A DNA stretch of 64,000 nucleotides from a virus (IMGVR_UViG_3300009163_003337:1-64000); one strand, 5' to 3'; shown: positions 35,148-44,555, numbered from the stretch's first letter. Notes: generated by a model from the letters alone, not told the origin. A program made the numbers and translations.

Positions 35148-35882
35148 ATGAAATTAAACCAACAGCATGAACCTATTTATACACCTTATTGCTATTTAAT
35201 AGGGTGGTCAAAGCAAAACAAATTTTATTACGGTGTTAGGTATTCAAGAAAACTAAACTGTATTTACGAATATGGGTGTCATCCAGATGATCTATGGGTA
35301 TCATATTTTACTTCTTCTAAATATGTTAAAGACTATAGATTAATGTATGGAGAACCTGATATTATACAAGTAAGACGTACTTTTAAAAATATTAAAAGTG
35401 CTTTATTATGGGAGTCTAGAGTTATTAAATATGTTAAATCTAAATCTAATAATAAATGGCTAAATAAAAATTGCGGAAGTGCTGTTTATTGGGATGATGA
35501 ATTAAGACAAAGAGTTACAGGTAGAGTAGGTAGTCGGAAAAATAGAACAATGCAGGAAATGCAACCAGGTTGGGTTAATCCTGTTAAAGGTAAGACATCG
35601 AAGGAGAGGTATAAAGGTGATTGGGTATGTTATAGAAAAGGAAAGTCAATACAGGAGATATGGGGAGATGATTATATAGATCCAAGAAGTATTCCATTTA
35701 TTATTATATCTCAATTTTTAGGTGAGCTTAAATTTAATAATGTAACTGACTGCATAAGATTGACAGGTTTGGATGGTATTAGTATTATCAATCTAAAACG
35801 AACCGGTGTTCGTAAAATTCGTCGCCGATTAACTACGAAGCATATTTTTACAGAGGGGGATATACTTTACTTTAAAAAATAA
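35148..35882 (+). CDS. GIY-YIG homing endonuclease (free-standing)
   Basis: 244 residues from the ATG at 35148. The catalytic module is 'YCYLIGWSKQNKFYYGVRYS' (GIY...YIG equivalents Tyr-Leu-Ile and Tyr-Tyr-Gly), followed by a conserved Arg region and Glu in 'ALLWESRVIKYV'. Downstream are NUMOD-type DNA-binding repeats ('KGKTSKERYKGD', 'KGKSIQEIWGDDY') and a helix-turn-helix-like end. It lies on the plus strand between minus-strand core genes, as T4 seg genes do, and its leader is unusual (44 nt after a CATAAATA at 35096). It is a selfish mobile gene; its target is probably nearby. Confidence 0.75.
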   Translation: MKLNQQHEPIYTPYCYLIGWSKQNKFYYGVRYSRKLNCIYEYGCHPDDLWVSYFTSSKYVKDYRLMYGEPDIIQVRRTFKNIKSALLWESRVIKYVKSKSNNKWLNKNCGSAVYWDDELRQRVTGRVGSRKNRTMQEMQPGWVNPVKGKTSKERYKGDWVCYRKGKSIQEIWGDDYIDPRSIPFIIISQFLGELKFNNVTDCIRLTGLDGISIINLKRTGVRKIRRRLTTKHIFTEGDILYFKK

Positions 35883-36022
35883 AAATTCACTTTAAAAATC
35901 AATATAAAAAAGAACCTCTCTTGGTGCGCATTATTAAGAGGCGTGGGAGGTGTTGTTTAAAAAACACCCTCGAAAGTGTGCTTAAATCAGAGGCATCGAG
36001 GGTCTGCTAAATTTATTTATTC
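35883..36022. terminator. Structured intergenic region between convergent genes
   Basis: 140 nt without an ORF. An 8-bp perfect inverted repeat (ACCCTCGA, 35966-35973 / TCGAGGGT, 35996-36003) overlaps a 6-bp one (GGTGTT, 35949-35954 / AACACC, 35963-35968); a third weak stem is CCTCT/AGAGG (35935-35941 area). The two main stems share bases and are mutually exclusive. The region separates the 3' ends of the homing endonuclease and the 36023 gene, so it is probably a two-way terminator; an RNA element tied to the homing gene is the alternative. Confidence 0.4.
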
Positions 36023-36370
36023 TCAGTCTTCAAAAAGTTTGATAACTTCTGCATCTCCTTGTGGAGCTTGTTGAGGTACAGGGGAATTAATGCCATGATA
36101 TTGTGTAATAATCTTGCTATCTAATTTAACACTAGTTAGCACAATAGAGGCTTTGTTGAAGGTCCAGTGATTTGCTGTTCGGGATTCAGGTGCTAGAAAT
36201 TCCATAAAAATATATGGAATTGATTGAACTTGAAGTTGACCGGTTTGTTGGTTTGGCTGTACGTGTACAATTACAGGATTATCAAGTGTTAGTGTTGTCT
36301 CTGTCTGGGATACCTCAATCCCGATAACAGTACGACCGATGTGATCTACGATGGTTGTTATATTACTCAT
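36023..36370 (-). CDS. Conserved-looking phage protein of unknown function
   Basis: 115 residues. The start 'IVDHIGRTVIGIEVSQTETT' and 'LTLDNPVIVHVQPNQQTGQL' look like a small beta-barrel protein commonly seen in marine T4-like phages near replication genes (from memory of the pattern; not checked). The end is polar and acidic. It forms a pair with the 36396 gene. Upstream TTGAAA and TAATAT/TATAAT boxes at 36379-36406 could be its promoter but the spacing is ambiguous. Confidence 0.55.
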   Translation of the reverse strand: MSNITTIVDHIGRTVIGIEVSQTETTLTLDNPVIVHVQPNQQTGQLQVQSIPYIFMEFLAPESRTANHWTFNKASIVLTSVKLDSKIITQYHGINSPVPQQAPQGDAEVIKLFED

Positions 36371-36395
36371 AATATGATATATTATATATTAAAAA

Positions 36396-36632
36396 TTAAT
36401 TTTCAACTTTCTTTTTTGACAAAGCTTTATCTACTTCTGATTTCCAATTTAAGAGTCCACGCCTCATACTCTCAATACCAGTGTGATTATTAATACCAGA
36501 GCCATCATCGTTTCCCATCATAATATTAGAGATAATTTCAAGTACGCTTGTAATTCCGTTATGTTTACCACGCCAGAATGCTGGATGAGCTCTTGGTGTA
36601 TTATCGTGTTCAGGTTGATCTAAATATTCCAT
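36396..36632 (-). CDS. Small unknown protein
   Basis: 78 residues: 'MEYLDQPEHDNTPRAHPAFW', then 'GITSVLEIISNIMMGNDDGS', ending in basic helix ('EVDKALSKKKVEN'). Soluble and helical. It is divergent from the late gene at 36688. No family recognised; context suggests early expression. Confidence 0.55.
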   Translation of the reverse strand: MEYLDQPEHDNTPRAHPAFWRGKHNGITSVLEIISNIMMGNDDGSGINNHTGIESMRRGLLNWKSEVDKALSKKKVEN

Positions 36633-36674
36633 ATTAACTATAATTAGTAATATGCTTTAAAAATGCAACATATT

Positions 36675-36682
36675 AATAAATA
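36675..36682 (+). promoter_or_regulatory. Late promoter variant (AATAAATA)
   Basis: One mismatch from TATAAATA, 5 nt before the ATG at 36688. Confidence 0.55.
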
Positions 36683-36687
36683 ATTAT

Positions 36688-37227
36688 ATGAGAAAGCAAA
36701 GTGATTGGATTTTATTAGAGCAAGCCTATGTGCAGGTACATGAAGGTGTTGCAGGGGATATGATAATTAAAGCTGGGGCTTTTCTTGTTAAAAAATTACA
36801 AGAAGCTGATTCAAAAATGTTTAAAGAATTACAAGAGATAGTAAGTAATAAAGATGTACAAGCTTTAGATAAAATTATGAATCAACCCCAAGTACAGCAA
36901 GCTAAAGAGTACTTTTCACAACCAATACAAGAATCAGTTTTTGGTAATGCTGGTAAAATAATTAAAAAAATATATGGTTATTTTATGAATACTTCAAAGG
37001 GTGGAGGTGTGGCTCTGTATATTTTTGGTGCGTTAAGTTTGCTAATAGCTTTATATTTAAAAAATACGGATGATTTCGCCATACGAGCAAGTGTTGAATT
37101 TACAGATGTGCTTATTAAATTTTTTACAGCAGCGGGAATTGCTGAATTAGGTCTGGGAGGTTATAGTAGATTAGATTCTAATCATTTTGACAACAGACCA
37201 AAAGAAAATGGAAAAGTAAAGTATTAA
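36688..37227 (+). CDS. Putative head-targeted protein with a membrane segment
   Basis: 179 residues. The leader MRKQSDWILLEQAYVQVHEG has Leu-Leu-Glu at 9-11 and closely resembles the leader of the 51377 protein (LLSEAYGQV). A helical, Gln/Lys-rich region follows, then a hydrophobic segment at ~112-127 ('GVALYIFGALSLLIALYL') and an amphipathic second one ('VLIKFFTAAGIAELGLGGY'). A head-packaged protein that inserts in the host membrane on ejection is one reading. Its stop overlaps the polymerase stop in a shared TTAA. Confidence 0.55.
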   Translation: MRKQSDWILLEQAYVQVHEGVAGDMIIKAGAFLVKKLQEADSKMFKELQEIVSNKDVQALDKIMNQPQVQQAKEYFSQPIQESVFGNAGKIIKKIYGYFMNTSKGGGVALYIFGALSLLIALYLKNTDDFAIRASVEFTDVLIKFFTAAGIAELGLGGYSRLDSNHFDNRPKENGKVKY

Positions 37228-38825
37228 AAGCTAAATAAATCACTTAACTCGGTCTGAACATTATCGGTTGGCTTTCTTATACGCCACTTAACCGAATCGT
37301 AAAAGCGTTCTATAGAGTTAAAAAGAATTTTTTCAAACATTAGTTCGTAGTCTATCTTAAACACTGACTTAAACTCGCTTATATATTCATTCTTAAATCC
37401 AATAGACGTAATACCATATTTATTTTGCTTTTCAACATATAAATAACGTATCTTATCACCAGAAGAAATAAGATCCGCTCTACCTCCCAGTTTTTGCATA
37501 ATTAAATTATGATAGTATGCAGATTTAACGTGTATCGGCATACCTCTTACTATGCTAAACTCTCTACACAGCGGAGCGTATTTTTCATAACCCTTTATAC
37601 CCATAACAAACGCAATTTCTTCCGGCTGTAGACCTTTAAATATTGCAAACGTCTCATTTAACACCTTGTTCGTTGTATTCTGAGATTGTGTTAACATCAT
37701 TGTCTCAATTATCTTCTTAGCATACGGCTTAATAGCATTAGGCATAGTCGTACGAACAACCTCTACACCAGTATACTTAAATTTATCAACCTTAATACCT
37801 TCATCATCAAGAATATGCATAACATATCTCTTTTTCTGTAAAAATAAGGCGACATCCGCAATACACTCACGCTTGAATACAAATCTACTATCTAAAGTAA
37901 GCAATTCTTTCTTAGCCCACGTAGTAATTCCTACATTTAAATAATTCTCTAGATCATTAACAGTTTCATAAAACTTATCCGAGATAACCTCACCATTCTT
38001 TAGAGGTACCGCTGATTTAATACATTCTAATGAAAAATAACAACTATCAGTATCAGAATACACCCAGCTTTCCTCTAATATATGTTCATCGGTTATGTTA
38101 AAGTTTGTAGTTAAGTATTTTTGTAGTAGTTTACCTGCTTGCTTAATGACAGCTTGACCAGTTAAAGTTACTGATGATGCAATATCGTCGTCACCAATAG
38201 GGGCTTGTTTATTTCCCATATATCCGTAACAAGAATTGCAGAGAATTTTAATAACCATCTGCTTGGTATTAAGTCGCTCTACTTCAAACTTTAAGGCACG
38301 GTATTCTGTATCAGATTCCTTTAACTTACTGAGTCTTTCCTTAACTTTAAATAATTCAGCCTTAATTACTACACGCTCACTATAGTAATGATCTAGAAAC
38401 TCCGGTATAATACCTTTTTTCTTCTGAGAGAACAAAAACCCTGCTTTAGTTAATGATAATTGCTCTTTTTTAATTAATAGTTTAAGCTTATCTGTAGTAA
38501 GAGCGAAGGTTTTACCTGAAACATGATGAAGATTAATAATATCACCTGTTTTATCTATACGACCAACTTTAGTCTCCGGTGAAAGATTTAAAGCTATCAT
38601 TACATTAGGGTAAAGTGAGTTTGCATCGAACGACACTACATTTTCTTTAAAACCTCTTTTCGGCTCAGCTACATAGGCACCTGGATTCTTACCCTCAGCA
38701 GCAGATCGTACAAAGGTTGATAAAATTTCACCTCGTTTTCTTGCCTTAATAGCTAATGCACCATTGATAATGGAGATTGTACCCATTGCTGATTCAAGAG
38801 TGGTTAGTCCGACATAGGCCAACAT
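37224..38825 (-). CDS. 43: DNA polymerase gp43, C-terminal (polymerase) part
   Basis: 533 residues of a family B polymerase. Motif A 'VVSFDANSLYPNVMIALNLS', motif B 'KILCNSCYGYMGNKQAP', and motif C 'WVYSDTDSCYFS' are intact, as is the thumb end. The true reading joins this frame to the upstream ORF: the unfinished sequence between them reads through in this frame as 'DVNLLIKLEKKLQYIFLLR' before MLAYVG. So the polymerase is one gene of about 890 residues (T4 gp43 is 898) with a 1-nt deletion near 38880-38884. Confidence 0.9.
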   Translation of the reverse strand: MLAYVGLTTLESAMGTISIINGALAIKARKRGEILSTFVRSAAEGKNPGAYVAEPKRGFKENVVSFDANSLYPNVMIALNLSPETKVGRIDKTGDIINLHHVSGKTFALTTDKLKLLIKKEQLSLTKAGFLFSQKKKGIIPEFLDHYYSERVVIKAELFKVKERLSKLKESDTEYRALKFEVERLNTKQMVIKILCNSCYGYMGNKQAPIGDDDIASSVTLTGQAVIKQAGKLLQKYLTTNFNITDEHILEESWVYSDTDSCYFSLECIKSAVPLKNGEVISDKFYETVNDLENYLNVGITTWAKKELLTLDSRFVFKRECIADVALFLQKKRYVMHILDDEGIKVDKFKYTGVEVVRTTMPNAIKPYAKKIIETMMLTQSQNTTNKVLNETFAIFKGLQPEEIAFVMGIKGYEKYAPLCREFSIVRGMPIHVKSAYYHNLIMQKLGGRADLISSGDKIRYLYVEKQNKYGITSIGFKNEYISEFKSVFKIDYELMFEKILFNSIERFYDSVKWRIRKPTDNVQTELSDLFSF

Positions 38826-38866
38826 TCTTAGGAGAAATATATATTGCAGTTTTTTCTCTAGTTTGA

Positions 38867-39949
38867 TTAGTAGATTGACGTCTTAATGTTATATTTGACG
38901 AATAGATCCCAATTTACATCAGCAAGAGTAATTATGTTAAGATCACCGTAGTCAGTCTTATGCTCACCTAGCTCTATTTCTGCTATTTCGTTAAGTTTAT
39001 ATGATTCACGAAGATTTAAACAAAATCGCTTGTATATATCAAGATAATCAATACAGGAGATACCACTTATGTAGTATCTTTTAACTTCACGACCGAATTT
39101 ACCACGTATAAGTCTAAAATATACATTACCTACTGGTGAAAGTCTATTTACATGCTCTTGACCGAGTATTTTTTCGGTTCTATTAATAATATAAGGGAAG
39201 TCAAAACCCTCACAATGCCAACCACTTAGTATATCCGGATAGTCAGACTCAATATACTCAAGAAATTTAAGAAGTAGTGCCTTTTCATTCCTACAGTGAT
39301 GATAAATAACATTATCTTCTGTACAGGTATAAGGCGCTAACCCAAATGTATGGAACTTACAGGAGAAGTTATCATAACATGTAATAATGTTAATTGTATG
39401 GTTTGCTTCTTCAGGATTAGGAAAGTTATTATACTTACGCTTGGTAATATATACAGAATTTTGTATTTTTACCCATATCTCCTTTTTTTCATCCCAAACC
39501 GTATGACTCTTACTAAATTTTGACAGCTCTCCTACAGTCGTAGTTGTCTCGATGTCATTTTGCTGAATTTTTACCTTATGGTTAGAGTCATAACTAAGCG
39601 GATCATGCGTTTCTATATCTAAAAAGACTGTCTTTAGTGGATATTGCGAAAATTCAATTGTTTCATTCTCTCTCCAAAAAGTTTCAAGAAGAAACTGCTG
39701 AGCTGTAGGCAAGTTTTCAAATAAGCGCTTATTGCCAGAGTCAGCTATAAACTTAGTTCGATCATATTGCGTATTAAAAACACGCTTTTTAAGTTTGGTT
39801 CCAAAGATAGAGGTCTTATCACCAGTAGGTGACTCTAGATAAAGAAATGGATTAAAAGAGATATCACTGGATATACGACCTCCATTTGTATCCCAGGTTA
39901 ATAGCTTAACAGATTGAGTCTTGCTATTATATATTGCGTTACGGTACAC
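38867..39949 (-). CDS. 43: DNA polymerase gp43, N-terminal (3'-5' exonuclease) part
   Basis: 360 residues, GTG start. Exo I 'TVFLDIETHDPLSYDS' (Asp, Glu), Exo II 'LSGWHCEGFDFPYIINR' and Exo III 'DLFVKYNIK' region (the family reads YNIxDV) are visible. Here the frame leaves the family consensus at the last motif ('KTSIY', stop) because one base is missing from an A-run; the other frame gives the expected Asp-Val. A TTGATA-N16-TATAAT promoter lies 5 nt before the GTG. Confidence 0.88.
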   Translation of the reverse strand: MYRNAIYNSKTQSVKLLTWDTNGGRISSDISFNPFLYLESPTGDKTSIFGTKLKKRVFNTQYDRTKFIADSGNKRLFENLPTAQQFLLETFWRENETIEFSQYPLKTVFLDIETHDPLSYDSNHKVKIQQNDIETTTTVGELSKFSKSHTVWDEKKEIWVKIQNSVYITKRKYNNFPNPEEANHTINIITCYDNFSCKFHTFGLAPYTCTEDNVIYHHCRNEKALLLKFLEYIESDYPDILSGWHCEGFDFPYIINRTEKILGQEHVNRLSPVGNVYFRLIRGKFGREVKRYYISGISCIDYLDIYKRFCLNLRESYKLNEIAEIELGEHKTDYGDLNIITLADVNWDLFVKYNIKTSIY

Positions 39950-39954
39950 GCTTT

Positions 39955-39982
39955 ATTATAGTCGATTAATAGTACTTATCAA
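39955..39982 (-). promoter_or_regulatory. sigma70-like promoter of DNA polymerase
   Basis: Minus strand: TTGATA (39982-39977), 16 nt, TATAAT (39960-39955), 5 nt, GTG start at 39949. Transcription would begin at or next to the start codon. Confidence 0.6.
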
Positions 39983-39986
39983 TATA

Positions 39987-41219
39987 TTATGGGTTATATT
40001 TTCTAAGATATTTACGTTCAGGTGAACCATAGGGGGTATTGAGTGCTTCAATATGGCATCCAATATTAGCATCATGCTCTAGGAATCTCTGCTCACCAAT
40101 ACTTCTATAAAAATCTACATTTCTATAATATGCAGCTCTATTTTTAATAATAGCTTCGATTTTCATTAATAGCTCTGAACCTGTATTAAATTTTAGGTCA
40201 GCAGGTGCATCTTTATATGTTTCCATATCCTGTACGAAGCACGGCAAGCCTAAAACACAAGCTTCAATAAATTTAATATCAGATTTAGAGTTATTAAAAG
40301 AATTATCTTGCAACGGTGCTATCATTACTTGAGCTTCAAGACTTGCGATGAAGCGTGGATACTTATTAAGTGTTTGCCATGGGTGAAATTCAAGTTTTCC
40401 TTGCTGTATTAATGGAAGTAGTGGAGGAGGAAAGGATCCAACAAATACCCACTGATATTTGTCAACTGTTTGACGGACAGCATCAAGAACATGTGAGAAG
40501 TCGTCTATACCGCCATTTTTATTATCGACGTCATAATGTGCACCCGAGCCGGTATACAGTACACGTGGTTTCTTTTTATGCTTATCATAATTATTCCATA
40601 CAATTTGCCTATTAAAGATATGACCCATCCAATGATACGGTACAAAGTTTGGCACTACAGTTATTTCTTTCTTACCAGTGCGTGTTTGATATAATTTACG
40701 CATATAATCACACGTAACTACAACTTCATCACACATATTAATTATATCTATACAGTTTTGACGTATTTCATCCGTGTCAAAGGCAAATTTAAATTTGTTA
40801 TAATTAGGTATATCTTCTCTAAATACGACATCATCAACTTCATATATTAATTTAAATCCACATTCCGCTTGAATCGATTTAAGATATGATATAAAGCTCT
40901 TTTGATCATTAGACGCCTGCCTCTGCACCTTAATACATTTAACACCCATATACCATCGTGGGTCAAAAATCATAGCAGTTTGTGATTGACTACAACCTAT
41001 ACCTTCACTATTAATGTATAATTCTGGCCACAGGATGCGCCAAAACCCACATCCAGAATAGTCCGCAAGGTAGTTTATATATCTAGGTAGTGATAATTCC
41101 GGTGGTTGTTCATGAGCCGGTAATGAAACAATATTATTCGCGTCGTGACCTATAATTCCAACATAAGGAGATACATAAGGAGATACTACTGGAGATGGTC
41201 TTGATGGTACATTTATCAT
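39987..41219 (-). CDS. GT-B type glycosyltransferase
   Basis: 410 residues. The N-terminal half has 'RYINYLADYSGCGFWRILWP' and 'FKLIYEVDDVVFREDIP'; the C-terminal half has the GT-B donor domain: 'KPRVLYTGSGAHYD', 'KYQWVFVGSFPPPLLPL', 'VMIAPLQDNSFNNSKSDIKF' followed by IEACVLGLPCFV (Glu-x-x-x-x-G-x-P, typical of GT4-like donor binding). The sugar and acceptor are unknown; phage DNA, virion and host surface glycans are all possible. It lies between polymerase and gp46, a site where T4-like phages often carry accessory genes. Confidence 0.75.
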   Translation of the reverse strand: MINVPSRPSPVVSPYVSPYVGIIGHDANNIVSLPAHEQPPELSLPRYINYLADYSGCGFWRILWPELYINSEGIGCSQSQTAMIFDPRWYMGVKCIKVQRQASNDQKSFISYLKSIQAECGFKLIYEVDDVVFREDIPNYNKFKFAFDTDEIRQNCIDIINMCDEVVVTCDYMRKLYQTRTGKKEITVVPNFVPYHWMGHIFNRQIVWNNYDKHKKKPRVLYTGSGAHYDVDNKNGGIDDFSHVLDAVRQTVDKYQWVFVGSFPPPLLPLIQQGKLEFHPWQTLNKYPRFIASLEAQVMIAPLQDNSFNNSKSDIKFIEACVLGLPCFVQDMETYKDAPADLKFNTGSELLMKIEAIIKNRAAYYRNVDFYRSIGEQRFLEHDANIGCHIEALNTPYGSPERKYLRKYNP

Positions 41220-41279
41220 GCTACATAATTTATATAAGTTTATAAAAAAGTCAATAGATAAAATATTATATATGTTGAG

Positions 41280-43088
41280 TTAACTTGTGTGTGTAAACAC
41301 ACGTTTCGTTATACCATTTTCCTTTTCTAGCATTATAATGTCACCTGTAGCAAACTTATATGATTCTTTTCTATGAGAAATAACAATATTACACTCATTG
41401 ATACTCTCTACTCTTTCTTGTAAAATATTAGATACAAGTTCTATACCTCTTTCGTCAAAAGATGAATCAAATAGCTCATCATATATAGCGATATTATAAC
41501 AAACGTTGCCTTGAATACGACGTAAGTCAGAAAATGCAAAAAGACATGCAAGATCTATCGCCTTCCTTTCAGCTCCTGAGAAATTAAAATATGAACATAT
41601 CTTACCTTTATCATTTACTATTTCTTCTTCAAAGAACTCATTAAAGCAGCAGGAGGAATTAGAATCAAGCTGTTCTAAGTATAGAAATAGCTTATTATTA
41701 AGAAGTTCAAGTAATTTATTTACAATATATGACCTGACTCCTTCTTCTGATATAATAAATTTAACTATATCTAGTTTATTTAAAACTTCTGCAGAGTCGT
41801 CAAGTACAATTTTTGCAAGTGTCTGCCGCTTTTCAATATCGGCAATAGTACCATCAAGATTAGAATTAGCTGTATTAAGCTCATTAATATCTACAGTTAA
41901 CTCTTGCTGCCAGGTCTTAAGTTTAGCTATAGTATTGGATATAGTCTGTTGCTTTTGCAGCTCAAGCTGTACATTAGCTTTTTCTTTATTAATAATTTGT
42001 ATTTTAGCTTTAGTATTAGCAAGGAGTTCCTTGTTTGCAGTATTTTCTTCTATATATTTTTTGTAGTTAGAGGCTAATAATATAATTTCAGCCTTTATAG
42101 TTGATTTTTCTGCGCTTATTACGGTCATATCATGCTCATCTATAGATTTTAAGCATACCGGACACTTAGATAGGCTGGTGCCTATTAGGCCATATTGCTC
42201 CTTTTTAGAATTAATCTCTAGTTTTGAATGTGTACTTTTTTCTAGAACCTCTACTATTTTATTTTCTAGGGTTACTATTGTCGCTTGAAGCTGGTCGTAT
42301 TGATTATCTAAATGTACAGAGCATATATTAGCTTGAACATTTAGTAGATCATTCTCAAGCTGCTGAATTTCACCTAAGTTATTTTTAAATCGCTCAGTAT
42401 ATAAATCGATCTTGTCAATACGCTTTTTATTTTGATATTGTTGCTGCTCTGTATAGCTTGAGAGTGATGTACTAATTTCTTCATATTTTGCTGCATTAAT
42501 ATCATTATTTCTTTTAATCTCGTTATATTCAGCTCTAACTGTAGCTGTCATCCGACCAAAAATCTCCATACCGAAAATATCCTCAATAAACCGTCGTTTA
42601 TCTACCTTGCTTTTTGCCATAAATGGAGTTGCGTTATTTACAGTCATGATAACACAGTTTTGAAAGATAGCTGGAGATGCACTCAACACCTCACATATAT
42701 ATTTTGTTGTATTTTGTAAACTATCACGCGTTTTATCTACTCCATCTTTATATATGTAAACCTTAGTAGGTGATAGTGTACGTATTATCTTAAAACAGTT
42801 ATTACCACGAGGAGAATTAACATTAAAATCAAGTTCTACGTGTGTCTTACCACCTGTAATATTATTAACTATAAGTTCTTTTTTAATTTCACGTAATGTC
42901 TCACCAAAAATAGCGAAGTATAGACCGTCAGCTATAGTACTCTTACCTACAGCATTCTTCCTCTCAGGCTTATCAATATTTCTACCTGTTAATATATGCA
43001 AACCTGGTTTAAACTCTATAACAACGGGTTCCTCCCCAACTGATAAAAAGTTTTGAATAGCGAGTTTATTAAAATTTACTACTTTCAT
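41280..43088 (-). CDS. 46: Recombination nuclease subunit gp46 (SbcC/Rad50-like)
   Basis: 602 residues from the ATG at 43088; T4 gp46 is 560 aa. Walker A is in 'KNAVGKSTIADGLYFAIF', the coiled-coil middle carries a zinc hook 'SKCPVCLKSID' (CPxC), and the C-terminus has the ABC signature 'FNFSGAERKAIDLACLFAF' and Walker B 'VCYNIAIYDELFDSSFDE'. With gp47 it resects DNA ends for recombination and host DNA degradation. The start overlaps the gp47 stop (ATGA). Confidence 0.9.
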   Translation of the reverse strand: MKVVNFNKLAIQNFLSVGEEPVVIEFKPGLHILTGRNIDKPERKNAVGKSTIADGLYFAIFGETLREIKKELIVNNITGGKTHVELDFNVNSPRGNNCFKIIRTLSPTKVYIYKDGVDKTRDSLQNTTKYICEVLSASPAIFQNCVIMTVNNATPFMAKSKVDKRRFIEDIFGMEIFGRMTATVRAEYNEIKRNNDINAAKYEEISTSLSSYTEQQQYQNKKRIDKIDLYTERFKNNLGEIQQLENDLLNVQANICSVHLDNQYDQLQATIVTLENKIVEVLEKSTHSKLEINSKKEQYGLIGTSLSKCPVCLKSIDEHDMTVISAEKSTIKAEIILLASNYKKYIEENTANKELLANTKAKIQIINKEKANVQLELQKQQTISNTIAKLKTWQQELTVDINELNTANSNLDGTIADIEKRQTLAKIVLDDSAEVLNKLDIVKFIISEEGVRSYIVNKLLELLNNKLFLYLEQLDSNSSCCFNEFFEEEIVNDKGKICSYFNFSGAERKAIDLACLFAFSDLRRIQGNVCYNIAIYDELFDSSFDERGIELVSNILQERVESINECNIVISHRKESYKFATGDIIMLEKENGITKRVFTHTS

Positions 43089-44134
43089 AATGTGCACCTA
43101 TTAAAGAGATCTAGTGTGTATTCAAGTACACTTTCTGATTTCGTTGTGTTTAGTAACTTGACGAAATCTATTATTGACTGCTGGATATCAACACTGGAAA
43201 GATTACGCTCTGCAGATGCATCAAGCATCTTACTTTGAATGTCGTAGTCAAATTGTAGACTATAGGGATTTAATTGATTTAATTTAAGAGACAATATTTT
43301 CTGATCTTCTTTTGATATATTACAGTCTATCTTTAACCTAATTATATTATTATGAATAAGAAGCCGGATATCCTCAGTTATTGTTTCGCTTAAAGCAAGC
43401 TCTTTAAGCGATATCTTTACATGACGGGGTGATATAGTGTTAGGAAAAAATTCAAGATTGAGCTTATTAATATCAAGTATATAATAACCTTTCTCATTAC
43501 CTAAATCACCTAAATCCATTTCAAATGGATTACCTACATAAAGTATACTACCGACACTATACTTTTTTTCACTTCTTAGATGAAAATGACCTGAAATAAT
43601 ACATGAACTTTTTTGTAAAAGATCTGTTATTTTTATACCTTCCTCACACATCTTGTATGAGTTCATTTTAAAAGTTTCAATTTCAAAATGACCTATGACT
43701 ATATCACTATTTGGTATGTTATTAATATCAGTATTCCAGGGGCATAGGCATATGCTCTTACCGAATGCATTTAATGTAGTAACACTATCATATATAGTGA
43801 CATTTCGCCTGTGTTTAAAAATAGATAAAGAATTAACGTCAGTTCTATATTTGTAATATACATCATGATTACCTGTAATAGCTATTACGTTAAATTCTTG
43901 AAATATATCTAAGATATCGGCTGATACCTGTAAGGTATTTACAGATATTTCACTTCTATTGTGGTGCCAATCACCGCAAAATATTACATCCTTTATTTTT
44001 TTTTGCCTGAACTCACCTGCAATCCATGTCGCCCATTCAATAGCGGTCTTATGCCAACTAGCGCTGTTAGAGTGTATACCTAGATGTAGATCTGAAATGA
44101 TACCTACTTTAGGAGTCTTTATATCAATACTCAT
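43085..44134 (-). CDS. 47: Recombination nuclease gp47 (SbcD/Mre11-like)
   Basis: 349 residues from the ATG at 44134 (MSIDIKTPK); ATGs at 44137 and 44152 are also in frame. Metallophosphoesterase motifs: 'VGIISDLHLGIHS' (Asp-x-His), 'VIFCGDWHHNRS' (GDxxH), 'VIAITGNHDVYYK' (GNHD) and 'CIISGHFHLRSEK' (GHxH). It forms the nuclease with gp46. It overlaps the gp55 stop; coupling is likely. T4 gp47 is 339 aa, so size is normal. Confidence 0.9.
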   Translation of the reverse strand: MSIDIKTPKVGIISDLHLGIHSNSASWHKTAIEWATWIAGEFRQKKIKDVIFCGDWHHNRSEISVNTLQVSADILDIFQEFNVIAITGNHDVYYKYRTDVNSLSIFKHRRNVTIYDSVTTLNAFGKSICLCPWNTDINNIPNSDIVIGHFEIETFKMNSYKMCEEGIKITDLLQKSSCIISGHFHLRSEKKYSVGSILYVGNPFEMDLGDLGNEKGYYILDINKLNLEFFPNTISPRHVKISLKELALSETITEDIRLLIHNNIIRLKIDCNISKEDQKILSLKLNQLNPYSLQFDYDIQSKMLDASAERNLSSVDIQQSIIDFVKLLNTTKSESVLEYTLDLFNRCTL

Positions 44135-44555
44135 CATCACTATTTTCGTCATCTAACGGCTTAACGTAGATAAACCCACTATGCTGTGAGGAGTCTGACA
44201 TAATGTCACAATATACCTTCTCCCGATATTTTTTTTCTGCTTCGTGATGACGATTTTCCTTTTTAATTCTATTAATGAAGGCATTAAAAGCAATTGTTGT
44301 AAAATAGGCAAACGGATTAGATTCTGTTTCAAATTTATATTTTTTACGGGATAGCGCTGAGTACATCTTAATAAGAGCATCTCCTATCATGTCATCCTTA
44401 TAGGTGTAGTTAATAAAATTACTACTAAAGCTTAAGCCGTGAGCAATTTTTTTAACATTTTCCGCTAGATCATCTGTTAGTATATCAGATGTATAGAAGC
44501 GGTGTAGTGATTCCTTAAATTCTTTCGGACTTATATAATAGTCGGCCTTAGACAT
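44124..44555 (-). CDS. 55: Late-transcription sigma factor (T4 gp55-like)
   Basis: 143 residues; T4 gp55 is 185 aa. The conserved core is visible: 'YKDDMIGDALIKMYSALSRK' and 'NPFAYFTTIAFNAFINRIKK' (sigma region 2 equivalent that recognises the TATAAATA late -10 box). The C-terminus is short and acidic ('PLDDENSDDEY'). Its presence fits the many TATAAATA boxes of this window. A TTGAAA-N16-TATTAT promoter lies 6 nt before the ATG with an AAAGG purine run between. Confidence 0.87.
   Translation of the reverse strand: MSKADYYISPKEFKESLHRFYTSDILTDDLAENVKKIAHGLSFSSNFINYTYKDDMIGDALIKMYSALSRKKYKFETESNPFAYFTTIAFNAFINRIKKENRHHEAEKKYREKVYCDIMSDSSQHSGFIYVKPLDDENSDDEY

Noticed and set aside
37224-39949. 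Intein or group I intron splitting the DNA polymerase
   Set aside because: The two parts are joined by only ~42 nt that read through in one frame; there is no room for an intein or intron. A one-base lesion explains it.
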